NCBI GenBank assembly: GCA_028709985.1
Contig: JAQUTB010000049.1
Location: 1,638 to 8,907 of the forward strand
Length of the DNA stretch: 7,270 nt
Source: Dethiosulfovibrio sp.
Lineage (GTDB): Bacteria > Synergistota > Synergistia > Synergistales > Dethiosulfovibrionaceae
Reading direction: 5' to 3'
In this document: positions 6,276-7,270 of the stretch, piece by piece
Layout of the letters: every line of letters starts with the position of its first letter
How positions within the stretch are numbered: position 1 is the stretch's first letter
Translations under genes and position numbers: made by a program
The notes under the pieces: model-generated
What the model was told of the DNA's origin: nothing
The model's input: the letters and a program-made list of their open reading frames with translations, nothing else
The model's database searches: none

Positions 6276-7270
6276 TTTCCCAAAGTCCCCATCTTCCTCC
6301 TGACCTGCTCCTTGGTCATGTCGCTGAAGGCGTTAGCTATGGCGTTAGGTGGAATTGCCCCGTAATCGTCCACCATCTGTAACGATATTTCCCCACAGTC
6401 GTCTCTGGAAAGGACGTGATATCTGACGTGATCTCCAGCTTCCTTGTCCATGAGCAGATCGAGCCATTTTATGAAGACGTAATCGTGGGTGGCCAGGATA
6501 ATCTGCTGTCCCTCTCGGGATAGCTCCAGGAGTATCTGGACCAGAAGCCTTATAAGCCTGGGGTTTAGGTTCGCCTCGGGTTCGTCCCAGAACAGTGGGC
6601 CGCTATGGCCAGGCTGCACCGATCCGGTCTCCATAAGTCTGTAAAGCACCCCCGCCTTTCTGAAGCCCTCCGCCATAGCGTTGGCCGAGTGCTCCCCGCT
6701 TTCGGCCTTAAATGTAACCTTTCCCCCGCCGTAAAACACGAAACTGCCGCCGCACAGGGCCCTGATCTCCCCCATGGCCCATCGAACCCTTTCGTGAAGG
6801 TATTCCCGTCTCACCTCGGGCAGGTCAAGGGCCAGGCAGAGGTCGTAGTAGGTCTGATCGAAGGACAGGTCGTACTTCTCGTAGAGGCTGGTGAAGCCCT
6901 TCATAAAGGATAGGACTTCCTTGGTGGGGATGAAGGAGGGCTCTCCTGTGCTTCCCAGGTATCGGTCTTGCTCGATCTCCAGATAGCGGGAGACCTCGGA
7001 GAAACTGCAATCGATGGTCCCTTCCTTCCCCAGCTTGGCGGACAGGGCTCCCCAGGGGTTGGATCCCTGTCGGTACATGTTGCCAAGGTGATCGTCCAGC
7101 GGCATGAACACCCGAAGCAGTTTTTTCGTGAGCTCCTTCTCGAGATCCTCGGCCATGTCGTTAGCGCCGTGGCAGAGTGTATAGGCCGCCTTGAGGAGAT
7201 GGGTCTTTCCGGTGCTGTTCTCCCCTATGAGCACGTTGACCTTTGGGGAAAAATCTATGTCTATGCTCTC
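6272..7270 (-). CDS. AAA_21/ABC-type ATPase of the OLD-like group, 3' part (N-terminus off-window)
   Basis: The frame is open to the right edge: the codons before GTG 7234 read ESIDIDFSPKVN, the usual first strand leading into the P-loop. The true start is therefore outside the window. About 332 residues are visible and only a short N-terminal stretch is missing. Walker A is GENSTGKT at visible residues 16-23. A helical insert follows with FIPTKEVLSFMKGF and LSFDQTYYDL. A signature-like segment (SANAMAEGFRKAGVL, about 195-209) takes the place of LSGGQ. Walker B is PLFWDEPEANLNP (about 225-237), with the catalytic Glu after the Asp, and the switch is ATHDY with His262. These are SMC/ABC-like features of ATPases that sense DNA or act as motors in conflict systems. 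No TOPRIM domain follows, unlike OLD proteins. The stop TGA overlaps the next gene's ATG, so the two proteins are probably made together. A housekeeping role cannot be excluded. Confidence 0.88.
   Translation of the reverse strand, partial: ESIDIDFSPKVNVLIGENSTGKTHLLKAAYTLCHGANDMAEDLEKELTKKLLRVFMPLDDHLGNMYRQGSNPWGALSAKLGKEGTIDCSFSEVSRYLEIEQDRYLGSTGEPSFIPTKEVLSFMKGFTSLYEKYDLSFDQTYYDLCLALDLPEVRREYLHERVRWAMGEIRALCGGSFVFYGGGKVTFKAESGEHSANAMAEGFRKAGVLYRLMETGSVQPGHSGPLFWDEPEANLNPRLIRLLVQILLELSREGQQIILATHDYVFIKWLDLLMDKEAGDHVRYHVLSRDDCGEISLQMVDDYGAIPPNAIANAFSDMTKEQVRRKMGTLGK

Noticed and set aside
6605..6913. 102-codon + strand open frame opposite the ATPase gene
   Set aside because: It is antisense to conserved ATPase motifs and has no supporting ribosome site or homology pattern.
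7232..7234. GTG as start of the ATPase gene
   Set aside because: It lies inside the P-loop strand (PKVNVLIGEN), and the frame stays open to the window edge, so the real start is off-window.

Overview
The window looks like ordinary chromosomal sequence from a GC-rich diderm bacterium. Three proteins carry clear Sec signal peptides. Heavy use of ATA (Ile) and AGG/AGA (Arg) codons in otherwise GC-rich genes is reminiscent of Synergistota such as Dethiosulfovibrio. That placement is an inference from codon style and gene content, not from a marker gene.

Layout, left to right: (1) the 3' part of a multi-pass membrane protein of the YibE/F family on the + strand, cut by the window start; (2) a very long perfect hairpin terminator at a convergent junction; (3) on the - strand, a large exported two-domain beta-propeller protein (choice-of-anchor-I-like half followed by a phytase/esterase-like half); (4) upstream of it on the same strand, a family 3 solute-binding protein with its own sigma70-type promoter and its own terminator; (5) a 231-bp divergent promoter region; (6) on the + strand, a second exported phytase/esterase-like protein; (7) a second convergent terminator; (8) on the - strand, a two-gene operon reading in from beyond the right edge: an ABC/AAA_21-type ATPase (N-terminus off-window) whose stop overlaps the start of a small protein with a PD-(D/E)xK-nuclease-like motif.

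Two themes stand out. Positions 958-5688 form an exported-protein cluster: two phytase/esterase-like proteins flank a solute-binding protein, which suggests periplasmic processing and capture of some nutrient. The substrate cannot be read from sequence, and no permease is present. Positions 5745-7270 hold a translationally coupled ATPase plus nuclease-like pair with the architecture of a conflict or phage-defence module (compare Septu PtuAB, OLD/Gabija, AbiL/RloB). I cannot match it to a named system, and it is the best candidate here for something undescribed.

No tRNA, rRNA, CRISPR array, insertion sequence or integrase was seen, and no gene-free stretch exceeds 300 bases.
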